This document shows, in pieces, positions 23,920 through 31,118 of a DNA stretch of 37,147 bases. The DNA lies in the NCBI GenBank assembly GCA_035352635.1, contig DAOPYA010000041.1:1-37147 (forward strand). Reading direction: 5' to 3'. The notes beneath the pieces are model-generated. The model saw nothing but the letters and a program-made list of their open reading frames with translations, did no database searches and was not told where the DNA came from. The position numbers and the translations under genes were made by a program. The stretch is from Rifleibacterium sp035352635 (GTDB taxonomy: Bacteria; Muiribacteriota; Ozemobacteria; Ozemobacterales; Ozemobacteraceae). Within the stretch, counting starts at the first letter, position 1. Each line of letters begins with the position of its first letter.

Positions 23920-24276
23920 TTACTTCAGGGTAACCTTGGCGCCGGCTTCTTCGAGTTTCTTCTTCATGTTTTCGGCATCACCCTTGGTGAGGCCTTCTTT
24001 GAGGGTCTTCGGAACTGCGTCTACCAGGTCTTTGGCTTCTTTGAGGCCCATACCGGTCAGTTCGCGTACGACTTTGATAACGTTGATCTTGTTGGCACCG
24101 TTGCTTTCGATGACGACATCAAATTCGTCTTTTTCAACAACAGCGGCAACCGGGCCGGCTACCATGGTCGGGGCGGCGGCGGTTACGTCGAATTTTACTT
24201 CGATGGCTTTAACCAGTTCAGAAAGTTCGAGAACGGTCATCTTTTCGATAGACTCGAGAATCTGTTCTTTAGTCAT
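23920..24276 (-). CDS. rplL: 50S ribosomal protein L7/L12
   Basis: The 118-residue protein has the L12 plan: an N-terminal dimerisation helix pair (MTKEQILESIEKMTVLELSELV), an Ala/Pro-rich hinge (about 33-48) and the C-terminal factor-binding domain with EKDEFDVVI, KINVIKVVRELTGMGLKEAK and LVDAVPKTLKEG. It forms the ribosomal stalk that recruits elongation and release factors. AAGGAG precedes the start. It is the last gene of the operon; rpoB does not follow. Confidence 0.97.
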   Translation of the reverse strand: MTKEQILESIEKMTVLELSELVKAIEVKFDVTAAAPTMVAGPVAAVVEKDEFDVVIESNGANKINVIKVVRELTGMGLKEAKDLVDAVPKTLKEGLTKGDAENMKKKLEEAGAKVTLK

Positions 24277-24318
24277 TTTAATAACTCCTTATAATCTTAT
24301 GCAAAAATCAGGAAATAA

Positions 24319-24843
24319 TCAGGCAGCGGGGGCTTCGACCGGGGCAGCTCCAGAGGCTTCTTCTCTTTTCATGCGAAGAGCATCGAGAATTCCGGCGAGT
24401 TTGCGGATCGGGCCCTGAACTGCAGAAGCGAGCATGCCGAGAAGTTCTTTGCGGCCTGGAACCTTGGAAAGGGCGGTCAGCTCAGCAACGTTGAGCATTT
24501 TGCCTTCCATATAACCGGCTTTGAATGTGAACTTTTTGGCTTTTTCAGCGAATTCAAACAGGGCTTTAACCGGAGCGATCGGATCTTTGTAACCAAAAGT
24601 TACGGCAGTATTACCGCTCATGTGGCCTTCAAGTTCTTTCATCGCTGTGGTGTGCAGAGCGCGGCAGAGCAGAGTGTTTTTAACAACCCTCAGTTCAGAA
24701 CCGGTTTCACGCACGGCTTTACGCAGAGCAGTCATTTCAGAAACCCTTACACCTTCGCAGTTAGCAAGAACTACTACCTGTGATTTGGCAAGCTTTTCAG
24801 CAAATTCCTTTACGTAGGCTTCTTTATTGGAGAGATCTTTCAA
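24319..24843 (-). CDS. rplJ: 50S ribosomal protein L10
   Basis: The 174-residue protein begins at a TTG (24843-24841) preceded eight bases upstream by AAGGAGG. A longer reading from a GTG at 24852 is unlikely because that codon overlaps the ribosome site. The sequence shows VVLANCEGVRVSEMTALRKAVRETG and VKNTLLCRAL, conserved in L10, and an Ala/Pro-rich C-terminus that anchors L12. L10 and L12 normally repress their own mRNA by binding the L10 leader, which lies upstream at 24961-25022. Confidence 0.95.
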   Translation of the reverse strand: MKDLSNKEAYVKEFAEKLAKSQVVVLANCEGVRVSEMTALRKAVRETGSELRVVKNTLLCRALHTTAMKELEGHMSGNTAVTFGYKDPIAPVKALFEFAEKAKKFTFKAGYMEGKMLNVAELTALSKVPGRKELLGMLASAVQGPIRKLAGILDALRMKREEASGAAPVEAPAA

Positions 24844-24905
24844 TGTTTTCACCTCCTTGAGGTGGGATAAAAATACAGCGGAATCACAAACGAGGCATAA
24901 TAGAA

Positions 24906-24937
24906 AACCGTTTCCGGCACGAAAACCGGAAACGGTT
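24906..24937 (-). other. Strong hairpin between the L10 leader and rplJ
   Basis: A perfect 12-bp stem (AACCGTTTCCGG at 24906-24917 with CCGGAAACGGTT at 24926-24937) with 8-nt loop is followed on the minus strand by TTTTCTATT. Together with the leader it could form an attenuator controlling rplJL. Confidence 0.65.
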
Positions 24938-24960
24938 CGATAATTCTATCGTTCTGTTTT

Positions 24961-25022
24961 CCAGTCTCGGCAGGGAGGCCTTTAAGCCAATTACTTAGGA
25001 CCTGCGGTCTTCGACCAGTCTC
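24961..25022 (-). ncRNA. L10 leader (autoregulatory binding site of L10/L12)
   Basis: On the minus strand the spacer between rplA and rplJ carries CGAAGACCGCAGG followed about 30 nt later by CCTGCCGAGAC. These are the conserved blocks of the ribosomal L10 leader family (Rfam RF00557 by memory), including the AGAC-GCAGG and CCTGCCGAG elements that form the kink-turn region. The position upstream of rplJ fits autogenous control by the L10-L12 complex. Confidence 0.8.
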
Positions 25023-25034
25023 AGTTCATTCAGA

Positions 25035-25751
25035 TCAGGCATTACCCTTTTCTGATTCAGCGCGTGCTTCATTGACATCAAGATCGTAAGCGGGGCCCAT
25101 GGTTGAGCTGACGGTAACGCACTTGATGTAGGTACCTTTGGCACCCGACGGTTTGGCTTTGTGAATAGCTTGAAAGAAGGCAAGGAAATTTTCTTTGAGC
25201 TTTTTGGCGTCAAAAGAAGCTTTTCCTATGGCGGTGTGAATGATTCCGGCCTTTTCAACACGATACTGGAGTTTACCAGCTTTCAGTTCGGTAATAACCT
25301 TGGCTACATCCATGGTGACGGTTCCAACTTTGGGGTTGGGCATCAGGTTGCGGGGGCCAAGAATTCTACCGAGCTTACCGACGAATCTCATCATGTCGGG
25401 TGTTGCAACGGCGGCATCAAAATCAACCCAGCCTCCTTCGATCTTGGCGACCAAATCTTCGGCGCCTACGAAGTCTGCTCCAGCTGCTGTTGCTTCCTGG
25501 GCTTTCGGGCCTGAGGCGAAAACGACCACGCGGGTTGTTTTGCCTGAACCGTGGGGCAGTACGCAACTACCGCGCAACTGCTGATCAGCATATTTCGGGT
25601 CGAGCCCGGTGCGAACAGCAACATCGATGGTTTCATCGAATTTGGCGGTGGCAGTCTTTTTAACTCTGTCAAAACATTCGTCAACTGAATATTGTTTCAG
25701 GTGAACGAGGTCTTTACTGGCGTTATTAAATCTTTTGGAGTGTTTCGGCAT
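25035..25751 (-). CDS. rplA: 50S ribosomal protein L1
   Basis: The 238-residue protein matches L1 throughout: DETIDVAVRTGLDPKYADQQ, GSCVLPHGSGKTTRVVVFA, the phosphate-loop-like MMRFVGKLGRILGPRNLMPN, and KAGIIHTAIGKASFD. It forms the mobile L1 stalk at the ribosomal E site and in many bacteria represses the L11 operon. AAGGAGG is eight bases before the ATG. It is part of the rplK-rplA pair. Confidence 0.97.
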   Translation of the reverse strand: MPKHSKRFNNASKDLVHLKQYSVDECFDRVKKTATAKFDETIDVAVRTGLDPKYADQQLRGSCVLPHGSGKTTRVVVFASGPKAQEATAAGADFVGAEDLVAKIEGGWVDFDAAVATPDMMRFVGKLGRILGPRNLMPNPKVGTVTMDVAKVITELKAGKLQYRVEKAGIIHTAIGKASFDAKKLKENFLAFFQAIHKAKPSGAKGTYIKCVTVSSTMGPAYDLDVNEARAESEKGNA

Positions 25752-25804
25752 CTTTGCTTCCTCCTTTCTTTGAGGGTAGAAGAGCTTACCACAGAGTGGC
25801 AGGC

Positions 25805-26230
25805 TTAGTCAACTACTTCCATGCCCATGCTGCGGGCAGTGCCCTTAACGACGTTCATGGCGGCTTCGAGTGAAGCGGCGGTGAGGTCGGGCATTTTGCG
25901 TTCAGCGATTTCTTTGATCTGCGCTTTGGTTACTTTGCCAACTTTGGTGCGACCGGGGGTCTGGTTGCCCTTGGGAATGCCGGCGGCTTTTTTCAGCAAG
26001 AATGATACAGGCGGGGTTTTGGTGATGAAAGTATAAGAACGGTCAGCAAATACAGAGATTTCGACCGGAATAATTGCATCGCCTTCTTTTGCCGTTTTGT
26101 AGTTAAAATTCTTACAGAAGTCCATGATGTTGACACCATGCTGGCCAAGAGCGGGACCAACCGGGGGGGCCGGGTTTGCTTTACCAGCCAGGATCTGCAA
26201 TTTAACGACAGCTACTAATTTCTTGGCCAT
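25805..26230 (-). CDS. rplK: 50S ribosomal protein L11
   Basis: The 141-residue protein has the L11 N-terminal motif KLQILAGKANPAPPVGPALG, the FCKNFNYKT segment and the C-terminal rRNA-binding domain (KAAGIPKGNQTPGRTKVGKV, then DLTAASLEAAMNVVKGTARS). It binds the GTPase centre of 23S rRNA. AAGGAG precedes the ATG. Order nusG-rplK-rplA is the widespread bacterial arrangement. Confidence 0.97.
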   Translation of the reverse strand: MAKKLVAVVKLQILAGKANPAPPVGPALGQHGVNIMDFCKNFNYKTAKEGDAIIPVEISVFADRSYTFITKTPPVSFLLKKAAGIPKGNQTPGRTKVGKVTKAQIKEIAERKMPDLTAASLEAAMNVVKGTARSMGMEVVD

Positions 26231-26266
26231 AACTAAACTCCTTCTAAGAACGTATTCTTCAGTTTA

Positions 26267-26812
26267 TCAAGCTTCTTCAAGCTGAATAAGATCAACTTCG
26301 ATCGCGGTATCGCGGCCAAAGATAAAGACAAGAACTTTTGCCTTGCGCTTTTCCTGGTTGATCTCTTTAATAACACCGATAAAATCAGTGAAGGGACCGT
26401 CAATGATTTTGACTGTCTGACCTTCGGTAAACCCGATCGGGGTCATGGCAGCGGAACGCTGCGGCCCGATGCCGGCGGCTCGCAACACGGTCTGCACTTC
26501 TTTGTCATGCAGAGGAGTTGGTTTGCTGCCGAGACCAACGAAACCTGTAACACCGGGAGTGTTTTTCACGACTGTCCAGGTGTCGTCGTCCATATCCATC
26601 TGGACCAGAACATAACCGGGATAAATTTTGCGGGTCTGGGTGACGCGCTCGCCATCCTGGACGCGTTCGGCGTTCTCTTCAGGAACAAGCACCTGGAAGA
26701 TGCTTTCTTTCTTGCCGAGAAGCTCAACGCGGTTCTCAAGGTTTTTTTTGACCTTGTATTCTGAACCTGAGTTGGTATGAATGACATACCATTTTGCTTT
26801 TAAAATATCCAC
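26267..26812 (-). CDS. nusG: Transcription termination/antitermination factor NusG
   Basis: The 181-residue protein has the NGN domain (KWYVIHTNSGSEYKVKKNLE, then RKIYPGYVLVQMDMDDDTW and NTPGVTGFVG) and a C-terminal KOW domain (GQTVKIIDGPFTDFIGVIKE). It binds RNA polymerase and couples it to Rho or to ribosomes. The start is a GTG; the AAGG ribosome site overlaps the secE stop, so it is coupled to secE. Length is normal. Confidence 0.97.
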   Translation of the reverse strand: MDILKAKWYVIHTNSGSEYKVKKNLENRVELLGKKESIFQVLVPEENAERVQDGERVTQTRKIYPGYVLVQMDMDDDTWTVVKNTPGVTGFVGLGSKPTPLHDKEVQTVLRAAGIGPQRSAAMTPIGFTEGQTVKIIDGPFTDFIGVIKEINQEKRKAKVLVFIFGRDTAIEVDLIQLEEA

Positions 26813-26821
26813 AGTAAAACC

Positions 26822-27049
26822 TTATCCAATTCCGCCGCCGACAATAGCTGTCAGGACCTTGCCGAACAGAATATCAAGCAGCCCGATAAAAAGTCCGAGA
26901 CCAATTGACGAGATCACAACCACTTTGGTTGAGACCTTAACGTTTTCGTAAGTCGGCCATGAAACACGACCGTTTTTCGGCCTGACTTCGATCCAGACTT
27001 CACGCAGGAAGCGGGAGGTTTCGTTCCACCAGTTTGCAATTTTGCTCAT
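26822..27049 (-). CDS. secE: Preprotein translocase subunit SecE
   Basis: The 75-residue protein starts MSKIANWWNETSRFLREVWI and has the family segment KNGRVSWPTYENVKVSTKVV before its single C-terminal transmembrane helix (about 44-70). It is the short, one-helix form of SecE, an essential part of SecYEG. GAGGG precedes this ATG. A longer open frame upstream runs into the tRNA-Trp gene and is not the start. Confidence 0.93.
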   Translation of the reverse strand: MSKIANWWNETSRFLREVWIEVRPKNGRVSWPTYENVKVSTKVVVISSIGLGLFIGLLDILFGKVLTAIVGGGIG

Positions 27050-27079
27050 TTGACCCTCGTTTCGAGTGGGGTAATCATT

Positions 27080-27152
27080 CAGGCCAAGAGGGAGTTGAAC
27101 CCCCAACCCCCGGTTTTGGAGACCGGTGCTCTGCCAATTGAGCTATTGGCCT
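27080..27152 (-). tRNA. tRNA-Trp (anticodon CCA)
   Basis: The minus strand folds as a 73-nt tRNA: 7-bp acceptor AGGCCAA/TTGGCCT, D arm with AGCTCAATTGGCAGAGC, anticodon arm with loop centred on CCA, and T arm with GGTTCAACTCC. The discriminator is G, typical of tRNA-Trp. The 3' CCA is not encoded. It lies between rpmG and secE as in many bacteria. Confidence 0.95.
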
Positions 27153-27159
27153 ATGTGTC

Positions 27160-27309
27160 TTACTTGCCTTCTTTGTGAAGCGTATGCTTGCGTTCAGCGC
27201 TGCAATACTTGCTTAATTCAACACGATCAGGGTCATTGCGCTTGTTTTTCATGGTCATGTAATTTTTGCGTTTGCAGCTGCTGCAAACCAGAGTAATTTT
27301 TTCACGCAT
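27160..27309 (-). CDS. rpmG: 50S ribosomal protein L33
   Basis: The 49-residue protein starts MREKITLVCSSCKRKNY and ends KYCSAERKHTLHKEGK. Cys9, Cys12 and Cys36 of the zinc-ribbon form are present, but residue 39, where a fourth cysteine is usual (YCPxC), is Glu. It is therefore an intermediate or zinc-poor form. GAGGT about seven bases upstream supports this ATG; a longer open frame upstream is not the start. Confidence 0.92.
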   Translation of the reverse strand: MREKITLVCSSCKRKNYMTMKNKRNDPDRVELSKYCSAERKHTLHKEGK

Positions 27310-27327
27310 AACATTACCTCGCTTAAA

Positions 27328-27348
27328 AAAGCCGACAAGGTCGGCTTT
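27328..27348 (-). terminator. Second hairpin after tuf, with T run
   Basis: AAAGCCGAC (27328-27336) pairs with GTCGGCTTT (27340-27348), three-base loop, followed on the minus strand by TTTTTTAAGC. It lies before rpmG and probably terminates most tuf transcripts, with some read-through into rpmG-secE-nusG. Confidence 0.75.
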
Positions 27349-27359
27349 GAAGATCATAA

Positions 27360-27381
27360 GGGGGCGGGCGAACCCGCCCCC
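27360..27381 (-). other. First hairpin after tuf, GC-rich
   Basis: GGGGGCGGG (27360-27368) pairs with CCCGCCCCC (27373-27381) around a CGAA loop, 16 bp past the tuf stop. It has no T run itself and may stabilise the 3' end of the tuf mRNA or act together with the terminator at 27328-27348. Confidence 0.7.
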
Positions 27382-27397
27382 TCAGGTTAACAGGAAA

Positions 27398-28588
27398 TTA
27401 GCTGACGATCTTGGTGACGACGCCGGCGCCTACGGTGCGGCCGCCTTCACGGATTGCGAAGCGGAGACCTTCTTCGCAGGCGATCGGAGTAATGAGTTCG
27501 CACTGAAATTCAGCGCGGTCACCAGGCATAACCATTTCTTTACCTTCGCCGAGCTGAACAACGCCAGTCACGTCGGTGGTTCTGAAATAGAACTGGGGTC
27601 TGTAGCCTGAGAAGAAAGGAGTATGACGGCCGCCTTCTTCTTTGCTCAGGATGTAAACCTGGGAGTGGAACTTGGCGTGGGGTTTGATGCTGCCCGGTTT
27701 GGCAAGAACCATGCCGCGTTCTACGTCATTCTTTTCAATGCCGCGCAACAGAATACCAACGTTATCGCCGGCCTGACCCTGGTCAAGCAGCTTGCGGAAC
27801 ATTTCAACGCCGGTAACGGTGGTTTCGCGAGTGTCGCGGATACCAACGAGTTCAGCCTTGTCGCCGACTTTGATGATGCCGCGTTCAACACGACCGGTTA
27901 CGACAGTGCCGCGACCAGTGATGGTGAATACGTCTTCGATCGGGAGCAGGAAAGGCTTATCAAGGGCGCGTTCCGGTTCGGGAATATAGCTGTCAAGGGT
28001 ATCAAGAAGTTTCTTGATCGGTTCGCAATCGGGGCCAACGCCATTGGCGGCAACGGCTTTGGTAGCTGAACCACGGACGATCGGTGTATCGTCGCCGGGG
28101 AATTCATACTTGCTGAGCAGGTCGCGAACTTCGAGTTCTACGAGGTCGAGCAGTTCGGCATCGTCAACCAGGTCGCACTTGTTCATGAAAACCACGATCT
28201 TCGGAACGCCAACCTGGCGGGCCAGAAGAATGTGTTCGCGAGTCTGGGGCATCGGACCATCAGTGGCGGCTACAACAAGAATGGCGCCGTCCATCTGAGC
28301 TGCGCCAGTGATCATGTTCTTGATATAGTCAGCGTGGCCTGGACAATCAACGTGAGCGTAGTGACGTTTGGGGCTTTCATATTCAACATGGGCTGTGTTG
28401 ATTGTGATACCACGGGCTTTTTCTTCAGGAGCTGAGTCAATGTCTGCATAGTTCATTACTTTAGCTCCACCAGCTTGCGCTGATGTCATGGTAATAGCAG
28501 CGGTCAGCGTGGTTTTGCCGTGGTCAATGTGACCGATGGTTCCAACGTTAACGTGCGGTTTGTTTCTGGAAAAAGTTTCTTTTGCCAT
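27398..28588 (-). CDS. tuf: Elongation factor Tu
   Basis: The 396-residue GTPase delivers aminoacyl-tRNA to the ribosome. It has the G1 motif GHIDHGKTT, RGITINTAHVEYE (switch), DCPGHADY, NKCD and the domain 2 and 3 hallmarks (VTGRVERGIIKVGD, TTDVTGVVQL). The start MAKETFSRNK is preceded by AGGAGG. A longer open frame upstream overlaps the tRNA-Thr gene and is spurious. It is the last gene of the tRNA-Thr-Tyr-Thr-tuf transcription unit. Confidence 0.98.
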   Translation of the reverse strand: MAKETFSRNKPHVNVGTIGHIDHGKTTLTAAITMTSAQAGGAKVMNYADIDSAPEEKARGITINTAHVEYESPKRHYAHVDCPGHADYIKNMITGAAQMDGAILVVAATDGPMPQTREHILLARQVGVPKIVVFMNKCDLVDDAELLDLVELEVRDLLSKYEFPGDDTPIVRGSATKAVAANGVGPDCEPIKKLLDTLDSYIPEPERALDKPFLLPIEDVFTITGRGTVVTGRVERGIIKVGDKAELVGIRDTRETTVTGVEMFRKLLDQGQAGDNVGILLRGIEKNDVERGMVLAKPGSIKPHAKFHSQVYILSKEEGGRHTPFFSGYRPQFYFRTTDVTGVVQLGEGKEMVMPGDRAEFQCELITPIACEEGLRFAIREGGRTVGAGVVTKIVS

Positions 28589-28644
28589 GTGGCGTCCTCC
28601 TGAGAAATTATGGGAAATCAATGTCAACCCAAAGATACGATAAA

Positions 28645-28717
28645 AGCCCGCGACCGGGATTGAACCGGTGACCTCTTGCTTACCATGCAAGTGCTCTACC
28701 GTCTGAGCTACACGGGC
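28645..28717 (-). tRNA. tRNA-Thr (anticodon GGU)
   Basis: The minus strand forms a 73-nt tRNA: acceptor GCCCGTG/CGCGGGC, D arm GTAGCTCAGACGGTAGAGC, anticodon stem CTTGC/GCAAG with loop ATGGTAA (anticodon GGT), T arm GGTTCAATCC. The 3' CCA is not encoded. It directly precedes tuf, matching thrT of the classical tRNA-tufB operon. Confidence 0.95.
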
Positions 28718-28724
28718 ACATCAC

Positions 28725-28807
28725 TGGAGAGAGGTGGATTTGAACCACCGTAGGCGTGAGCCAACAGATTTACAGTCTGCCCCCTTTAGCCACTCGGGCA
28801 TCTCTCC
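28725..28807 (-). tRNA. tRNA-Tyr (anticodon GUA)
   Basis: The 83-nt minus-strand tRNA has acceptor GGAGAGA/TCTCTCC, anticodon loop CTGTAAA (GTA) and a long variable arm, as expected for class II tRNA-Tyr, and T arm GGTTCAAATCC. It lies between the two tRNA-Thr genes, matching tyrU in the classical operon. Confidence 0.95.
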
Positions 28808-28813
28808 GTTCGC

Positions 28814-28886
28814 AGCTGGCAATGGGACTTGAACCCGCAACCTGCTGATTACAAGTCAGCTGCTCTACCAATTGAGCTATGCCAGC
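28814..28886 (-). tRNA. tRNA-Thr (anticodon UGU)
   Basis: The 73-nt minus-strand tRNA has acceptor GCTGGCA/TGCCAGC, D arm with AGCTCAATTGGTAGAGC, anticodon stem CTGA/TCAG with loop containing TGT, and T arm GGTTCAAGTCC. It is the first gene of the tRNA-tuf unit, matching thrU of the classical operon. Confidence 0.94.
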
Positions 28887-28931
28887 GGCTTCAGTTCACA
28901 GGGAACTGTACCGTGCTAACGGTATTGTCGG

Positions 28932-28960
28932 ATTATAAAGCAGCCCTGATTTATTGTCAA
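28932..28960 (-). promoter_or_regulatory. Consensus sigma-70 promoter of the tRNA-tuf operon
   Basis: On the minus strand a perfect -35 TTGACA (28955-28960) and a perfect -10 TATAAT (28932-28937) are exactly 17 bp apart. The -35 overlaps the stop codon of rlmB. Transcription starting near 28925 would begin about 38 nt before tRNA-Thr(UGU). Full consensus suggests a very strong promoter for tRNA and EF-Tu. Confidence 0.92.
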
Positions 28961-30228
28961 CTACTTTTTAAACTATTTTTAAAAAATTCTTTCTGACGCA
29001 AAATCTCATACAGAGCCACTGCCGTGCTCACAGAAACGTTCAAAGAAGGCGTGTGGCCAACCAGCGGTATCGACACCACGTCATCGCATATCTTGCGCAC
29101 CCGTTCACCCAGGCCGGCATCTTCACCACCGGCTACCAGTACAATTCGGCCGCTGTACACGACTTCGTCGTACCTTTTCGGTGCATCACCGTCAAGACCT
29201 ACTACCCAATAACCAATTTCTTTGAGCTTTTCAAGGGCCTCGGCAATGTTGTTAACCCGGGCCACCGGCAGATACGAAGCGGCGCCCTGGGCAGTGCGAA
29301 CCGCCCATTCGGTCATGCTCGCTGAGCGATGCTTGGGAATAAGCACGCCGCTGCATCCCGATGCTTCGACGGTGCGTACAATGGCGCCAAGATTGCGGGC
29401 ATCTTCGACGTGATTGAGAGCGACCAGAATACCGCGGCCGGCGGTTGCTTTTTCGGCGATCTCTTCAAGACTGCAGTAAGAAAAAGTGCCGCCGATGGCA
29501 ACGATTCCCTGGCTCTTTTCTCCGAATTTACGGGCAAAAAGATCCGGGTTCATTTCTTTAACTGGAATCTGAGCCTTGCTCGCCAGTTCACGAACCACAC
29601 TTCCGACCGGCCCTTTCAGTGCTGTCGAAATAACAACCGAGTCGAGCTGCTGGCCGCTTTCGAGTGCCTGTACAACTTCGTGCCGGCCTTTGAGAATCAG
29701 TCGATCATCTTCGCCGGCCGGGTGCAGCTGGTCAGTTTCACCCGCATCAGCAGTCCTGGTTTTGTCAGGTTCTTTTTTGAACTGGCGCGGTGCCGGGCGT
29801 TCAAAACGAGGCCTCGCAGGGCGCCCGTCTTTTTTTTCAGGCCGCCCTGGCTGGTCACCACGATCACGCCGTGCCGGGCGTTCAGGGCGAGCGCTGCGCA
29901 CACCTGTTCGGCTTGCTTTTTCGTCAGAACCGCTGAATTTTTTCTTTTCGGGGGCTGAATTGTCTTCAGAGCCGGAAAATTTCTTTTTATCGCGGCTGGG
30001 GCGGTCTTCAAAGCCAGCAGATTTCTTTTTATCGCGGCCAGGGCGATCTTCAAAACTTGAAGATTTCTTTTTATCGCGACTGGGGCGGTCTTCAGAACCG
30101 GCGGATTTCTTTTTATCACGGCCTGAATCGTCTTCAGAGCCGGCATATCTTTTTTTACTGCCGCCTGAATGGTCTGCTCGACCTGGTTTATGGCCTTCCC
30201 CACTGTAATTACCATGTTTTTTGTTCAT
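28957..30228 (-). CDS. rlmB: 23S rRNA 2'-O-ribose methyltransferase RlmB/TrmH family, with repetitive N-terminal extension
   Basis: The C-terminal part (about 175-423) is a SPOUT methyltransferase. It has a substrate-binding domain, then the three knot motifs: NHVEDARNLGAIVRTVEASG (motif 1, with catalytic-type Asn and Arg), VAGGEDAGLG (motif 2) and IPLVGHTPSLNVSVSTAVAL (motif 3). It would methylate a ribose in 23S rRNA (G2251 type) using S-adenosylmethionine. The first about 170 residues are a charged, low-complexity tail with five 14-residue repeats (about 31-100) centred on RDKKKS-x-G-x-EDR-P. Such basic tails are likely RNA-binding. Its start overlaps the mrnC stop by one base. Confidence 0.88.
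   Translation of the reverse strand: MNKKHGNYSGEGHKPGRADHSGGSKKRYAGSEDDSGRDKKKSAGSEDRPSRDKKKSSSFEDRPGRDKKKSAGFEDRPSRDKKKFSGSEDNSAPEKKKFSGSDEKASRTGVRSARPERPARRDRGDQPGRPEKKDGRPARPRFERPAPRQFKKEPDKTRTADAGETDQLHPAGEDDRLILKGRHEVVQALESGQQLDSVVISTALKGPVGSVVRELASKAQIPVKEMNPDLFARKFGEKSQGIVAIGGTFSYCSLEEIAEKATAGRGILVALNHVEDARNLGAIVRTVEASGCSGVLIPKHRSASMTEWAVRTAQGAASYLPVARVNNIAEALEKLKEIGYWVVGLDGDAPKRYDEVVYSGRIVLVAGGEDAGLGERVRKICDDVVSIPLVGHTPSLNVSVSTAVALYEILRQKEFFKNSLKSS
29929..30138. repeat. Five 42-bp repeats encoding the RlmB N-terminal tail
   Basis: The DNA encoding residues 31-100 consists of five in-frame 42-bp units, each giving a variant of SEDRPSRDKKKSAG. Units differ slightly, and recurrent TTTCTTTTTATCGCG blocks are visible on the plus strand. 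Copy number might vary between strains. Confidence 0.85.
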
Positions 30229-30677
30229 TATTCACCTCTGCCGGCAAAGCCGGAAACTATTGTAAAAAGCGCAGCCAGTCGCTCATTCTGCCCGGTCAGA
30301 AACAGATAACCGACCCAGGCCTCAAGAGCCGTAGCCCGCGCGTACTCGCCACGCGTACCAGAACCATATCTCGAAGGAGTTTTCGCATTACGCCAGGTCT
30401 TAACCATCTGCTGATCGCCTTCGGGAAGATCTGGAAAAATAACATCAAATACTTTCGCCTGCGCTGAAGAATTAACCAGCTCAACCAGCGAGTCGTGCAA
30501 TTTGCCTGACCCGTCGATCCCGGAACGAACATGGCTCATACGAAGACTGAGGTCATAGACCGCATCGCCGATATAAGCCAGGGTCCGGGCCGGAAGATGG
30601 GATACCTCGACTTCGCTCCAGGCACCTGCCAGAGCGAAAACATCAGAACCACCAAAATTTGCTTTTTTTACATCCAT
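30228..30677 (-). CDS. mrnC: Mini-ribonuclease III
   Basis: The 149-residue protein is a stand-alone RNase III catalytic domain, without a double-stranded-RNA binding domain. It has LAYIGDAVYDLSLR with the catalytic Asp, then LVNSSAQAKVFD, and RGEYARATALEAWVGYLFLTG, which matches the second acidic motif (E-A-x-x-G-x-L). It matures 23S rRNA in Bacillus. The ATG at 30677 is preceded by GGA; a GTG at 30686 is a weaker alternative. The stop overlaps the rlmB ATG (TAATG). Its place between cysS and rlmB is the same as in Bacillus. Confidence 0.88.
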   Translation of the reverse strand: MDVKKANFGGSDVFALAGAWSEVEVSHLPARTLAYIGDAVYDLSLRMSHVRSGIDGSGKLHDSLVELVNSSAQAKVFDVIFPDLPEGDQQMVKTWRNAKTPSRYGSGTRGEYARATALEAWVGYLFLTGQNERLAALFTIVSGFAGRGE

Positions 30678-31118
30678 GTTTTCCACTTATTACATTCAGG
30701 CTTTGTGGGTTCCTGAAATACTGATCATTTGTCGAGAGAACCGTGATTTACCGGTTTTTAGCTATTTCTACCCTATGCCCGCCCTGGCCCACTCGCCATC
30801 CAAGAAATGCCTCAGACACCGATACACCGTGAAGAAGAACAGGAATCGAAGAGCTTTGGACAGAAACGTTTAAAGATGCAACCCGGCCAAGTCCTACGGT
30901 ACTGGTCGGGTGAACTATCCGCATGATCAGCGCCGATACCACCACAGAAGCAGATTTTTATAAGAACCCATTGAGTATTTCCGGGCAATCCGAGAGGGCG
31001 GGATTTCAGCAGAATTGATTTGAAATACTCAATGAGCTTTTGTATAGAATTAAAACAACCGAGCACGGAGGGAAAATCTGACAACCGAAATGGCGACTGC
31101 GATAACGACAAGCCCTGT
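30678..31118. other. Intergenic 441 bp between cysS and mrnC
   Basis: No gene is supported here on either strand; open frames lack family resemblance. It contains a hairpin (CCCGGCCA at 30882-30889 with TGGTCGGG at 30903-30910, one G-U pair) and the repeat C inverted repeat at 30959-31033. A promoter for mrnC-rlmB may lie near the left end but I cannot point to one. Confidence 0.6.
30959..31033. repeat. Dispersed repeat C as an inverted repeat
   Basis: ATTGAGTATTTC (30970-30981) and GAAATACTCAAT (31022-31033) form a perfect 12-bp inverted repeat with imperfect extension outward (TATAAGAACCC against TATACAAAAGCTC). The left arm matches 17339-17361 at 21 of 23 bases. The 40-bp centre is GC-rich. 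This resembles a small non-autonomous element or a hairpin. Confidence 0.7.
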
